NCBI GenBank assembly: GCA_030740315.1
Contig: JASLXN010000025.1
Span: 1-12,482, forward strand
Reading direction: 5' to 3'
DNA: 12,482 nt
Origin: Dehalococcoidia bacterium
Lineage (GTDB): Bacteria; Chloroflexota; Dehalococcoidia; JACVQG01; JAHKAY01
The number at the start of each line of letters is the position of its first letter. Position 1 is the stretch's first letter. The translations under genes and the position numbers were made by a program. Of the stretch, positions 1 through 7,065 are shown piece after piece. The notes under the pieces were generated by a model. The model did no database searches. It was not told the DNA's origin and worked only from the letters and a program-made list of their open reading frames with translations.

Positions 1-660
1 ATCCGGGACAGAGGAATTATCACCGGCATCACCGGTGAAGAGGGCCGTGTCCTGGCCATTCAGCTGAACTCCGGTGCTCTGCCTGTGCCCATGACGGTCA
101 TCCAGCAGCAGGATGTGGATGCCCTGCTGGGGGCTGACTCCTTGCAGCGCAGCGTGCGGGCAGCGGTGTTGGGGTTGATACTGCTCCTGGCCTTCATGCT
201 GGTCTACTACCGGTTCCTGGGCCTGGTGGGCAATGTGGCATTGCTCTACTACGGCGTTCTGGTACTGGCCCTGTTCAAGCTCGTACCGGTTACCTTGACC
301 CTGGCCGGTATAGCGGGCTTCATCATCTCCCTGGGCATGGCCGTGGATGCCAATGTGCTGGTATTTGAGAGGCTAAAGGAAGAACTGAGGAGGGGCAGCA
401 CTTTCGGTGCTGCTGTGGAGGTGGGTTTCTCACGGGCGTGGCAGGCCATACGGGACAGCAATGTGACCACCCTCATCGTATGCGCAGTCCTCTACTGGTT
501 TGGTAGCCGCTTCGGCCACACCTCCATTATGGGGTTCGCCCTTACACTAGGCATAGGCATTCTCACCAGTATGTTCACCGCTATAGTGGTCACCCGCGGC
601 CTCCTGCGCCTGGCCCGATTCACCCCCGTGGTGCGTCGGATGAGTTGGTTCGCGGTTTAA
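1..660 (+). CDS. secD: Protein translocase subunit SecD, C-terminal part (5' end outside window)
   Basis: The reading frame is open from base 1 to the TAA at 658-660, giving 219 residues of the SecD C-terminus. SecD works with SecF beside SecYEG in the cytoplasmic membrane, using the proton gradient to pull exported proteins out of the channel. Visible family signatures are the LNSGALPVPMTV segment and GADSL just before the first membrane helix, and the motif GMAVDANVLVFERLKEEL. The Asp of that motif (codon 346-348) corresponds to the conserved proton-pathway Asp of SecD. Further family segments are the DSNVTTLI stretch and TLGIGILTSMFTAIVVTRGL near the end. Hydrophobic runs are consistent with five C-terminal helices of a six-helix SecD. 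The Met at base 85 is internal to the conserved domain, not a start. secF follows 139 bp downstream on the same strand. Confidence 0.96.
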   Translation: MRDRGIITGITGEEGRVLAIQLNSGALPVPMTVIQQQDVDALLGADSLQRSVRAAVLGLILLLAFMLVYYRFLGLVGNVALLYYGVLVLALFKLVPVTLTLAGIAGFIISLGMAVDANVLVFERLKEELRRGSTFGAAVEVGFSRAWQAIRDSNVTTLIVCAVLYWFGSRFGHTSIMGFALTLGIGILTSMFTAIVVTRGLLRLARFTPVVRRMSWFAV

Positions 661-714
661 CGGAGGGGTTGTATGTCGCCGGTACTCTGCCCTAGCACCT
701 CTCCGGGAGATAAA

Positions 715-733
715 TGGGGGGCTAAGCCCCCCA
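715..733 (+). promoter_or_regulatory. Short GC hairpin between secD and secF
   Basis: A perfect inverted repeat of 8 bp (TGGGGGGC / GCCCCCCA) encloses a 3-base loop (TAA). It sits 54 bases after the secD stop and 67 bases before the secF start. No run of T follows it, so it is not a canonical intrinsic terminator. It could stabilise the secD mRNA 3' end, cause pausing, or be the remnant of a small repeat. It occurs once in this window. Confidence 0.45.
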
Positions 734-799
734 AATACCATGTCCGAGTGGGTGGATGGGAAAGATTATCCTCGTTGAGCTATACACATAAGGAGTAAG

Positions 800-1699
800 G
801 TGTTAGACCTAGTTAGCAGAAGGCTACTCTATTTTGTGCTCTCCGCGGTGGTGATAGTGCCGGGGCTGATATCCCTGGCCGTTCCCCCGGGGCTCAACCT
901 GGGCATAGAGTTCACCAGCGGCTCAACTATGACGGTGAATTTTGGAAACCCGGTAGAGATGGCCCAAGTGAGGGAGGCTCTGGAAGATGCGGGCCAGTCA
1001 GATGTCATCCTCCAGCGCACCGGAGACGACTTCTTCATGCGCCTGCGGGAGCTAAGCCCGGATCAGAAAGTGACCCTGGAAGCCCAGCTAGCACAGCGGC
1101 TGGGGCCCCTAGTGGTGCTGGACTTCGCCTCGGTATCCGCAATCGTCTCCAAAGAAATAGGCCGTGATGCCGGTTTTGCCATTGCAGCGGCGGCCGTGGG
1201 TATCCTACTCTATGTCGCCTGGGCCTTCCGCCGACTGTCAAAGCCTTGGCGCTATGGGGTATCCGCCATCTTCGCCCTAGTACATGATGTACTGGTGGTG
1301 CTGGGGCTGTTCTCACTGCTAGGGCGCGTCTTTGGGGTGCAGGTGGATGCCACTTTTATTGCCGCCATACTGGCGGTGGTGGGGTACAGCGTGAACAACA
1401 CCGTGGTGGTGTATGACCGTATTCGGGAGAACACCGTGCGGGGCATCAGCCGCGACTATGTTCAGGTGGTGAACCAGAGCTTGGTGGAGAGCCTGGTGCG
1501 CTCTTTGAACACCAGCCTCACCACCCTGTTCGTGGTGCTGGCCCTGTTCCTCTTTGGCGGTGAGACCATCCGCTACTTCACCCTGGTGTTTATCATAGGT
1601 ATAACCGCCGGCACCTATAGCTCCCTGTTCGTCTCCAGTCAGATACTCGTGGTGTGGGAGAGCAGACGATGGGGTCGGATTTGGACCAGAACCGCCTGA
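800..1699 (+). CDS. secF: Protein translocase subunit SecF
   Basis: Complete protein of 299 residues starting with GTG at 800, behind AAGGAG at 790-795. SecF partners SecD in the accessory translocase complex of the cytoplasmic membrane. Residues 1-30 hold the first membrane helix and a short periplasmic lead. GIEFTSGSTMTV (35-46) is the counterpart of the family GIDFTGG motif, followed by the periplasmic P4-like domain to about residue 122. Five further helices follow. The signature GYSVNNTVVVYDRIREN (195-211) has Asn at residue 200, where the family normally has Asp (GYSxND). The partner Arg of the next helix is kept as Arg234 in SLVRSLNTS. The C-terminus is short (WESRRWGRIWTRTA) and overlaps the start of the CDF gene, so the two are probably co-translated. 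The length is normal for a stand-alone SecF. Confidence 0.95.
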   Translation: MLDLVSRRLLYFVLSAVVIVPGLISLAVPPGLNLGIEFTSGSTMTVNFGNPVEMAQVREALEDAGQSDVILQRTGDDFFMRLRELSPDQKVTLEAQLAQRLGPLVVLDFASVSAIVSKEIGRDAGFAIAAAAVGILLYVAWAFRRLSKPWRYGVSAIFALVHDVLVVLGLFSLLGRVFGVQVDATFIAAILAVVGYSVNNTVVVYDRIRENTVRGISRDYVQVVNQSLVESLVRSLNTSLTTLFVVLALFLFGGETIRYFTLVFIIGITAGTYSSLFVSSQILVVWESRRWGRIWTRTA

Positions 1700-2571
1700 C
1701 CCGGACCAAGACCCGGGCGGTGGCTGTATCCATCGCCTCCAACTCCATACTCATACTGGCCAAAATAGCGGCGGGGCTTGCCATGGGTAGCATCAGTGTG
1801 GTGGCGGAGGGCCTCCACAGCATGCTGGACCTTATGGCGGCTATCATCGCTTTTTTCGGTATCCGAATAGCCTCTCGCCCCCCTGATAGCACCCACCCCT
1901 TCGGCCACGGCAAGGCAGAGAGCGTCAGCGCGGGCATACAGGGCGGCCTGATCTTTTTGGCGGCGTCTATCATAGTGGTGGAGGCGGGACGACGTATCCG
2001 CAGCGGGCTAAACCTGGAGCTATTAGAGTTGGGTATAGGGGTGATGCTGCTCTCCGTGGTGTTCAACATCGCCGTATCCCGTTATTTGGCCCGGGTGGCC
2101 CGGCGCACGGACTCGGTGGCCCTGGAGGCAGATGCCTGGCACCTGACCACGGATGTATATAGCTCCCTGGGTGTCCTTGTGGGGCTGGGGGTGGTGCGGC
2201 TCACCGGCTTCCACCTGCTGGACCCCCTCATCGCCATAGGCGTAGCTGGACTTATCGTAAAAGCGGCCTGGGATGTCACCCGGCGGTCATGGTCCGGGCT
2301 ACTGGATGAGCGGCTTCCTGCTGACGAGGAGAGCATCATCACCGTTGCCATTATGGAGCACGGGCGGGAGATGGTGGGCTTTCATGAACTGCGCACCCGG
2401 AAATCCGGCAATATGCGCTACATAGACCTGCACCTGGTGCTGGACAAGGGCGCTACCTTGGAGCGGGTCCACAAACTGTGCGACCATCTGGAGGCCGACA
2501 TAATCTCCCGGCTACCCAACGCTGTGGTCAACATTCACTGCGAGCCCCCGGAGGAGAAAGAGGCGGACTGA
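1669..2571 (+). CDS. Cation diffusion facilitator (CDF) family metal/proton antiporter
   Basis: Predicted inner-membrane divalent cation exporter (Zn2+, Fe2+ or similar) that works by proton exchange. The ATG at 1669 gives 300 residues; a GTG at 1654 would add five. Both lie inside the end of secF, so the genes overlap by 31 or 46 bases. Numbered from 1669, the membrane metal site reads as HxxxD in helix 2 (His50, Asp54) and HxxxD in helix 5 (His158, Asp162). This two-His/two-Asp pattern is typical of zinc-transporting members, while FieF-type iron/zinc members have Asp at the first position. The family motif HPFGHGKAES lies at 76-85. The C-terminal cytoplasmic dimer domain (about 206-300) contains the characteristic ELRTRKSGN, IDLHLVLD and VNIHCEPPE segments. 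Metal specificity cannot be settled from sequence alone. The gene converges on ftsA. Confidence 0.93.
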   Translation: MGSDLDQNRLTRTKTRAVAVSIASNSILILAKIAAGLAMGSISVVAEGLHSMLDLMAAIIAFFGIRIASRPPDSTHPFGHGKAESVSAGIQGGLIFLAASIIVVEAGRRIRSGLNLELLELGIGVMLLSVVFNIAVSRYLARVARRTDSVALEADAWHLTTDVYSSLGVLVGLGVVRLTGFHLLDPLIAIGVAGLIVKAAWDVTRRSWSGLLDERLPADEESIITVAIMEHGREMVGFHELRTRKSGNMRYIDLHLVLDKGATLERVHKLCDHLEADIISRLPNAVVNIHCEPPEEKEAD

Positions 2572-2574
2572 GCT

Positions 2575-3840
2575 TCAGCGTCCGAACAGCCGTTTCCAGA
2601 AGGGGGTCCGGCGGCGGACGGAGAGCCACATACGGGTCAGGGGGCTGGGGCGGTTCATGCGACGCAGTTCCTGGCCGGAGTTCCTGGCCCCCCAGTAGAG
2701 CAGGCCCACGCTGGTGGCGAAGGCCGGGTCATGCAGCATGTGTACGAGCCCGCTTATGTTGCGGGGCACCCCTACCCTGCAGGGCAGCCCGAACACCCGC
2801 TGGCCCACATTGGCCATCCCTGGCAGCTTGGATGTGCCGCCCGTGAATACGATTCCGGCCGGAGCCACCCGGTGCAGGTCTTCGGTCGCCAGTTCCACAT
2901 TTATAAGTTCCAACATCTCCTCAACCCTGGCGGTGAGGATGTCCTGAAACTCCCGGAAGGGGATGCTGCCGTTGTCCTCCATCTCCAGAACGGTATCCGG
3001 CACGGGCTTGCCCTTGCGCTCGGCCTCCATGGTGGCATATTTGATTTTTAGGGCCTCGGCCTCCTCGTAAGACACCCCCAGCCCGTAGGCCAGGTCTCGG
3101 GTCACCTGGTAGCCGGCCACAGGTATAGCGGCGGTGTGCCATACGCTGTTGTTCCTGAACACAGCTATATCCGTGGTGCCGCCGCCGATGTCCACCACCA
3201 CCACGCCCACATCCTTCTCTGCGGGGCGCAGCACGGCCTCGCCGGAGGCCAGGGGTTCCAGGATAATGTCCTCAGCGGCTACTCCGGCCTTGCGCACCGA
3301 TTTTATCAGGTTGTTGATGGCGTGGGACGCGGCGGTGACCATGTGCACCTGGGAGTCCAGCCGGGAACTGTGCAGGCCCACCGGGTTTTGCACTTCACTA
3401 TGGTCATCCAGTTTGTAGTTGGAGGGGACGGCGTGCAGCAACTGCCTCTCATTGGACATGCGCATCTCCCATGCGTGCTGCATTAGGCGTTGCAAATCCT
3501 TGTCTGATACGGCCTGGTCCTGGGGGATGGAGATGGCGCTGGAGGTGTTGAAGGAACTGATGTGGGTGCCGGTGACGCCGATGAAGGCGGAGTTGATGCG
3601 GACGCCGCTGCTGACCTCGGCCTCCCGCACCGAATCCCGCACCGAGTCCCCCACTTGGTTCAGATCAACCACCACCGCCTTACGCATCCCCAGGGAGCGG
3701 CCGATACCCACCCCGATGATGCGGAAAATCTCGTCGTCTTCCAACAGGCCGATGAGGGTACAGACCTTGGTGGTACCGACATCTATGGCGGCGTATAGCT
3801 TGCCGTTACCAAGCAGCTTACGAGGCGATTTTAGCATCAT
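2575..3840 (-). CDS. ftsA: Cell division protein FtsA
   Basis: Full-length actin-like protein of 421 residues that anchors FtsZ filaments to the membrane and recruits later division proteins. The phosphate-1 loop AAIDVGTTKVCTLI is at 17-30. The FtsA-specific SHS2/1C domain occupies roughly 86-167. The phosphate-2 loop VVDIGGGTTDIAVF is at 215-228 and the adenosine loop GIVFTGGTSKLPGM at 329-342. The last 18 residues (WLSVRRRTPFWKRLFGR) form a basic amphipathic helix of the kind FtsA uses for membrane binding. Two ATG codons in a row are possible starts: the Shine-Dalgarno AAGGAGG lies 3 bases from the ATG at 3840 and 6 bases from the ATG at 3837, so the second is the better start by spacing. 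The first ATG overlaps the stop of the upstream small gene as ATGA, which suggests coupled translation. No ftsZ follows; the gene ends 3 bp from the convergent CDF stop. Confidence 0.95.
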   Translation of the reverse strand: MMLKSPRKLLGNGKLYAAIDVGTTKVCTLIGLLEDDEIFRIIGVGIGRSLGMRKAVVVDLNQVGDSVRDSVREAEVSSGVRINSAFIGVTGTHISSFNTSSAISIPQDQAVSDKDLQRLMQHAWEMRMSNERQLLHAVPSNYKLDDHSEVQNPVGLHSSRLDSQVHMVTAASHAINNLIKSVRKAGVAAEDIILEPLASGEAVLRPAEKDVGVVVVDIGGGTTDIAVFRNNSVWHTAAIPVAGYQVTRDLAYGLGVSYEEAEALKIKYATMEAERKGKPVPDTVLEMEDNGSIPFREFQDILTARVEEMLELINVELATEDLHRVAPAGIVFTGGTSKLPGMANVGQRVFGLPCRVGVPRNISGLVHMLHDPAFATSVGLLYWGARNSGQELRRMNRPSPLTRMWLSVRRRTPFWKRLFGR

Positions 3841-4115
3841 TCTCCTCCTTGGTTGGACATGGCCCTGACCTCAAAGCCCAGGGCGCGCAGCACCCGGTTG
3901 GCATCCCTAGATGTGACATCGGCTGCAAAGAGGCCGACCCCTTTGGCCTCCAGTAGCCGCTCCAGCACCTGCTTAGCAGGGAATTGGGTACCGTTTATTT
4001 CCACATAGTAGCGACGGATGGGCCTGGGACGCACGCCCTTCACCACCTGCCTAACCTCTTCCCCGTTGGCCACTAACTCCCGGCCACCCAGGGTGAACTG
4101 TCTCTTTCCCGGCGT
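3837..4115 (-). CDS. Small protein resembling the ScoMcrA N-terminal head domain, coupled to ftsA
   Basis: A protein of about 92 residues upstream of ftsA, sharing an ATGA overlap with it. The core reads YYVEINGTQFPAKQVLERLL, then DVTSRDANRVLRALGFEV. This Tyr-hydrophobic-Gly-Tyr/Phe-Pro-x-Lys-x-hydrophobic plus T..A.RVLR.LGFEV pattern resembles the small head domain found at the N-terminus of ScoMcrA-type nucleases and as stand-alone proteins. Its role is unknown. The only standard start codon in frame is GTG at 4073 (78 residues), with a poor ribosome site. The frame stays open upstream through KRQFTLGGREL, which looks like the natural first strand of the domain. An ACG at 4115 lies exactly 6 bases after a perfect AGGAGG. 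I therefore extend the gene to ACG 4115, either a rare ACG initiation or a mutated or misread ATG. The coding call is firm; the start is uncertain. Confidence 0.72.
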   Translation of the reverse strand, partial: TPGKRQFTLGGRELVANGEEVRQVVKGVRPRPIRRYYVEINGTQFPAKQVLERLLEAKGVGLFAADVTSRDANRVLRALGFEVRAMSNQGGE

Positions 4116-4121
4116 TGCTCA

Positions 4122-4130
4122 CCTCCTCCT
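4122..4130 (-). promoter_or_regulatory. Strong Shine-Dalgarno that fixes the start of the small gene
   Basis: On the minus strand this reads AGGAGGAGG followed by TGA, a near-perfect complement of the 16S 3' end. The only in-frame codon at the usual distance (6 bases after AGGAGG) is ACG at 4115-4113. A GTG directly abutting the motif is in another frame and meets a stop after about 20 codons. Confidence 0.75.
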
Positions 4131-4167
4131 ATGCGGCGGATGTCTTATTACTGGTATTGTTATTGCT

Positions 4168-4195
4168 ATTATACTCCTTATTCTTATTATGTCAA
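4168..4195 (-). promoter_or_regulatory. Consensus sigma-70-type promoter for the small gene and ftsA
   Basis: On the minus strand the hexamers are TTGACA (4195-4190) and TATAAT (4173-4168), both perfect, separated by 16 bases. The surrounding DNA is AT-rich, unlike the rest of the window. Transcription should begin near 4161, giving a leader of about 45 bases to the ribosome site and ACG/GTG start. This is the strongest promoter in the window and indicates that ftsA is transcribed independently of the reductase operon upstream. Confidence 0.85.
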
Positions 4196-4430
4196 TGGGT
4201 TAGAAAGGAAATTGTGCGGAATTTATTGTTCCATCCGCTTGGCAGATATGTTCTCGGGGGCTCAGCCCAGAGCCTCGGGGGAACAGCAGCGCGCGTATAC
4301 AGGGGAGCGGCTTGCCTCGTCATGGGGGTTCCAAGGGGGCGAATCCACCCTGGCGGGGATCTGGGAGTGTCCCCCAGAGAAAATTGCACTGGGCGGGTGA
4401 GGGGAAAAGACAGGATTGGGTAAGCGTCCC
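4196..4430. other. Intergenic stretch between the reductase gene and the ftsA promoter
   Basis: No convincing gene here; open frames on the plus strand lack ribosome sites and family features. An inverted repeat TCTGGG / CCCAGA (4360-4365 and 4373-4378) with a 7-base loop is present, but without a T run in the direction of the reductase transcript. A longer-range AGGGGA / TCCCCT pair lies near 4400-4432. No canonical terminator was found for the operon that ends at 4431. Confidence 0.4.
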
Positions 4431-6311
4431 CTAAATCCGGCGGGCCGCGGCTATCCCTTCCACTGAGGCGGGGTGGGCCAGGAAGGGCTGGCTGCATGCC
4501 GGTAGTGATTGCACTTCTACCCCACGCCCCTTCAACTCCGCAGTCAGGGAGCCGTCCTCCTCGTAACCTAGGGCCACCACCACCGTGTCCACCTCGGCCG
4601 TCTCCTGCCCAGCGCCGATGGCGAAGGTTAGGTGCTTGCCGTCGTAGCTTACCGGACGGGCGTCGGTGTGAAAGCGTGTCCCCTTTGGTTTCAGGCGGTC
4701 TTGGATTTGCGGTGTGAGCCTATCCTCCAGCCCCTTCCCTAGTGTGGGGCCTGGCTCCAGCACCATCACCTGGTGCCCCCGGTTAGACAGGAAGAAGGCC
4801 GCCTCTAGGCCGGTGTTGCCGCCCCCCAGCACTGCCACCCGCTGTCCCGCCTTAGTCAGGCCCTCAAGCAAGGCATCTGCCAGGACCACACCGGTGCCCG
4901 ATATTCCGTCCTCCAATACGGGCCGCAGCCGTGGAGTTACCAGCACGCTATCCGCCCGGGCGGCGGCGATGGCTTTTGCAGAGCAGTCCCGACCGGTCTC
5001 AGCGGTTACACCAAGGGCTTTCAGGCCCTGTAGCCTCTCGGTGATGGCTTTCCTCTGCAGCCATGCCCAACGTCCGCTGACGTGAGGGGCCTCCTCCCAC
5101 AGGGTCACCTGATGGCCCCGCTGGGCCGCTACGCGGGCGGCCTCCAGCCCCGCCGGCCCCGCGCCCACCACCAGCACCTTTCTGGAGACGTCGGCCCTGT
5201 CTTCCGTCTTGCCGTCCATACCCACTTCGGGGTTGATAAGGCATACTAGGCCGCCACGTGAGCGGTAGTAGCTGCATGTGAGGCAGGCGATGCAGCGGCG
5301 TATCTCGTTGCTACGGCCCTCCCGAGTCTTCACGGGCAGGTCCGGGTCGGAGAGCAGGCCACGGCCCACGGCTATGAGGTCCGCCTGTCCCTTATCCAGA
5401 ATTTCCTCGGCCAAGCCGGGGTCATTTATACGCCCCGCCACCATCACAGGGATAGTTATGGCGTCCTTTATCTCCTGGGCTAGGGGCACTAGACAGCCTT
5501 TGGGGGAAAGCACCGACTGTGTGCTCCACTGCCGGGCCATGCCGTTTCCAGCGGAGACGCTTATAAAATCGGCCCCGGCCTCCTCGGCCAGCCGGGCGAT
5601 GATGGTGGTGTCTTCTAGGGTGAGGCCACCCTCCACGAACTCTTGGCCGGAGATGCGTAAGCAGATGGGGAAATCCGCCCCCACCTTATCCCGGACGGCG
5701 GTGATGCACTCCCGGGCGAAGCGGCTGCGGCCATAGGTGTCCCGACCGTACTCGTCCTCCCTGCGGTTGGACAGGGGGGAAAGGAACTGGCAGATGAGGT
5801 AGCTGTGGGCGCCGTGTAGCTCCACGGAGTCAAACCCGGCCTCTCTGGCGCGGGTGGCGGCGGCGGCGAACCGATCCACCAGCCCGGCTATCTCCTCCGT
5901 TGTCAGTTCCCGCGGCGTGTCGTAGCCGGGGACGGGCAATGCCACTGCTGAGGGGGCCACCGGCTGTGTCTGGGAAACCGAGGACGGCTCCTGACGGCCA
6001 GGGTGGTGTATTTGGATGGAGGCTTTAGCGCCGTTCTTATGTATGGCTTGGGTGAGCGCTTTCAGGGTGGGGATGTAGGTATCGCTATCGATTCTTAGCT
6101 GGTAGCGGGAGAGTAGGTGCATGGAGTCCACCGAGGTGGCCTCCACCTGGATGAGGCCCACTCCTCCCTTGGCCCGACGCGCATAGTAATCAATCATTGC
6201 CTGTGATACCGTGCCGTCCTCATTGCCGAAGTCGGTTACCATGGGCGGCATCACCAGTCGGTTGGGAAGCTCCATACCCCGGATGTGTACCTTTTCGAAT
6301 AGCTTGCTCAT
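4431..6311 (-). CDS. FMN/FAD/4Fe-4S NAD(P)H:flavin oxidoreductase of the OYE / 2,4-dienoyl-CoA reductase family
   Basis: A 626-residue enzyme starting at ATG 6311, behind GGGAGG; a 15-codon upstream extension lacks a ribosome site. Residues 1-330 form the FMN-binding TIM barrel: IQIHHPGRQ (99-107), ELHGAHSYLICQFLSP (164-179) with candidate catalytic Tyr171, and VAGRINDP (291-298). Cys340, Cys343, Cys346 and Cys357 follow a C-x2-C-x2-C-x10-C pattern for a 4Fe-4S cluster. The first three are spaced as in trimethylamine dehydrogenase rather than as in FadH. An FAD-type dinucleotide fold has GAGPAG at 383-388, and an inserted NAD(P)H-type fold has GGGNTG at 496-501. Members pass hydride electrons to reduce activated C=C bonds, as in FadH and the BaiCD/BaiH bile-acid enzymes. 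The substrate here is unknown. The gene is last in the SDR operon, 19 bp after the second SDR. Confidence 0.92.
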   Translation of the reverse strand: MSKLFEKVHIRGMELPNRLVMPPMVTDFGNEDGTVSQAMIDYYARRAKGGVGLIQVEATSVDSMHLLSRYQLRIDSDTYIPTLKALTQAIHKNGAKASIQIHHPGRQEPSSVSQTQPVAPSAVALPVPGYDTPRELTTEEIAGLVDRFAAAATRAREAGFDSVELHGAHSYLICQFLSPLSNRREDEYGRDTYGRSRFARECITAVRDKVGADFPICLRISGQEFVEGGLTLEDTTIIARLAEEAGADFISVSAGNGMARQWSTQSVLSPKGCLVPLAQEIKDAITIPVMVAGRINDPGLAEEILDKGQADLIAVGRGLLSDPDLPVKTREGRSNEIRRCIACLTCSYYRSRGGLVCLINPEVGMDGKTEDRADVSRKVLVVGAGPAGLEAARVAAQRGHQVTLWEEAPHVSGRWAWLQRKAITERLQGLKALGVTAETGRDCSAKAIAAARADSVLVTPRLRPVLEDGISGTGVVLADALLEGLTKAGQRVAVLGGGNTGLEAAFFLSNRGHQVMVLEPGPTLGKGLEDRLTPQIQDRLKPKGTRFHTDARPVSYDGKHLTFAIGAGQETAEVDTVVVALGYEEDGSLTAELKGRGVEVQSLPACSQPFLAHPASVEGIAAARRI

Positions 6312-6330
6312 CGTCCCTCCCTTATTGTTC

Positions 6331-7065
6331 TCAGGCATGGGCCATGACGCCGCCACTGAGGAAATAGGTCTGGCCCGTTATATAAGAGGCGGCGTCCGAT
6401 GCCAGGAACGCGGCCATCGCACCCACCTCCTCTATTTTGCCCAGGCGCTTGGCGGGTATGAACCGGGCCAGGCGTTCCTTCGGCATGGCCTCGGCCAGCG
6501 GTGTGTCTTCAAACCAGCAGGGTGCCATGGCGTTGACCGCTACACTCTTCCCCGCCCATTCCAGGCCCAGTGACCGCGTGAAGCTTATCACCCCGGCCAT
6601 GGCGGCGCAGTAGGCAGTACAGTTGCCCAAGCCCCGTTCCCCCAGCCCCGATGCGAGGTTGATAATACGGCCGCCTCCATTGGCTAGCATGTGCCCCCCC
6701 ACCTCCCGGCACCACAAGAATACAGGGTCCAGGTTAGCGTTAACTATCCACCTCCAGGCGGCTTGGTGGGTGTCCAGCAGGGGGCTGGCCATAGGGGTAT
6801 CATAGCAGTTCACCAGTATGTCGATGCCACCGCCGGCTACGGCCCTAGTCACTGTGCGGCGCACCTGGGTGGGGCTGGGCCGGGTGGGCAGGGCCGCTCC
6901 GCTCAGCTTGCCTGCCACCTTCCGGGTAGTGGGGGCGGGCAGGGTGGCCAGCAGGACCTTGGCCCCCGCCTCGGCCAGCGCCTCGGCTACTGGCTTCCCC
7001 CAAGGATGAAGGCCACCAGTAACCAGTGCCCTCTTCCCGTCCAGCGAGAGCACTTCCTCCCTCAT
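6331..7065 (-). CDS. Degenerate short-chain dehydrogenase/reductase (SDR) homologue, probably non-catalytic
   Basis: A 244-residue SDR-fold protein starting at ATG 7065, whose first bases overlap the TGA of the preceding SDR (ATGA). The fold is clear: an initial strand and helix (KRALVTGG), INLAS strand, a helix after Tyr152, and a family C-terminus (ASYITGQTYFLSGG, 227-240). Several functional residues are missing. The cofactor loop reads TGGLHPWG (16-23), with Pro21 where the middle Gly belongs. The NNAG motif is NCYD (86-89). The active site is YCAAM, so catalytic Lys is Met156; Tyr152 and Ser139 remain. The helix region around 44-75 is shortened and Pro-rich. Either it is a structural partner of the upstream canonical SDR or it is drifting towards loss. 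The frame is fully intact, which favours a retained role. A longer open frame upstream to 7530 is a shadow of the first SDR. Confidence 0.88.
   Translation of the reverse strand: MREEVLSLDGKRALVTGGLHPWGKPVAEALAEAGAKVLLATLPAPTTRKVAGKLSGAALPTRPSPTQVRRTVTRAVAGGGIDILVNCYDTPMASPLLDTHQAAWRWIVNANLDPVFLWCREVGGHMLANGGGRIINLASGLGERGLGNCTAYCAAMAGVISFTRSLGLEWAGKSVAVNAMAPCWFEDTPLAEAMPKERLARFIPAKRLGKIEEVGAMAAFLASDAASYITGQTYFLSGGVMAHA

Noticed and set aside
740..778. 12-codon leader peptide before secF
   Set aside because: It has no ribosome site and no regulatory codon pattern; it is probably chance.
1593..2069. 158-codon open frame on the minus strand
   Set aside because: It lies antisense to the end of secF and to the CDF gene, both with clear family motifs, and its translation shows no domain.
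4360..4378. Intrinsic terminator for the reductase operon
   Set aside because: A 6-bp stem with a 7-base loop is present, but no T run follows it in the direction of transcription.
4131..4400. Small plus-strand genes over the ftsA promoter region
   Set aside because: The translations are low-complexity (Tyr-rich from AT-rich promoter DNA), lack ribosome sites, and overlap a consensus promoter on the other strand.
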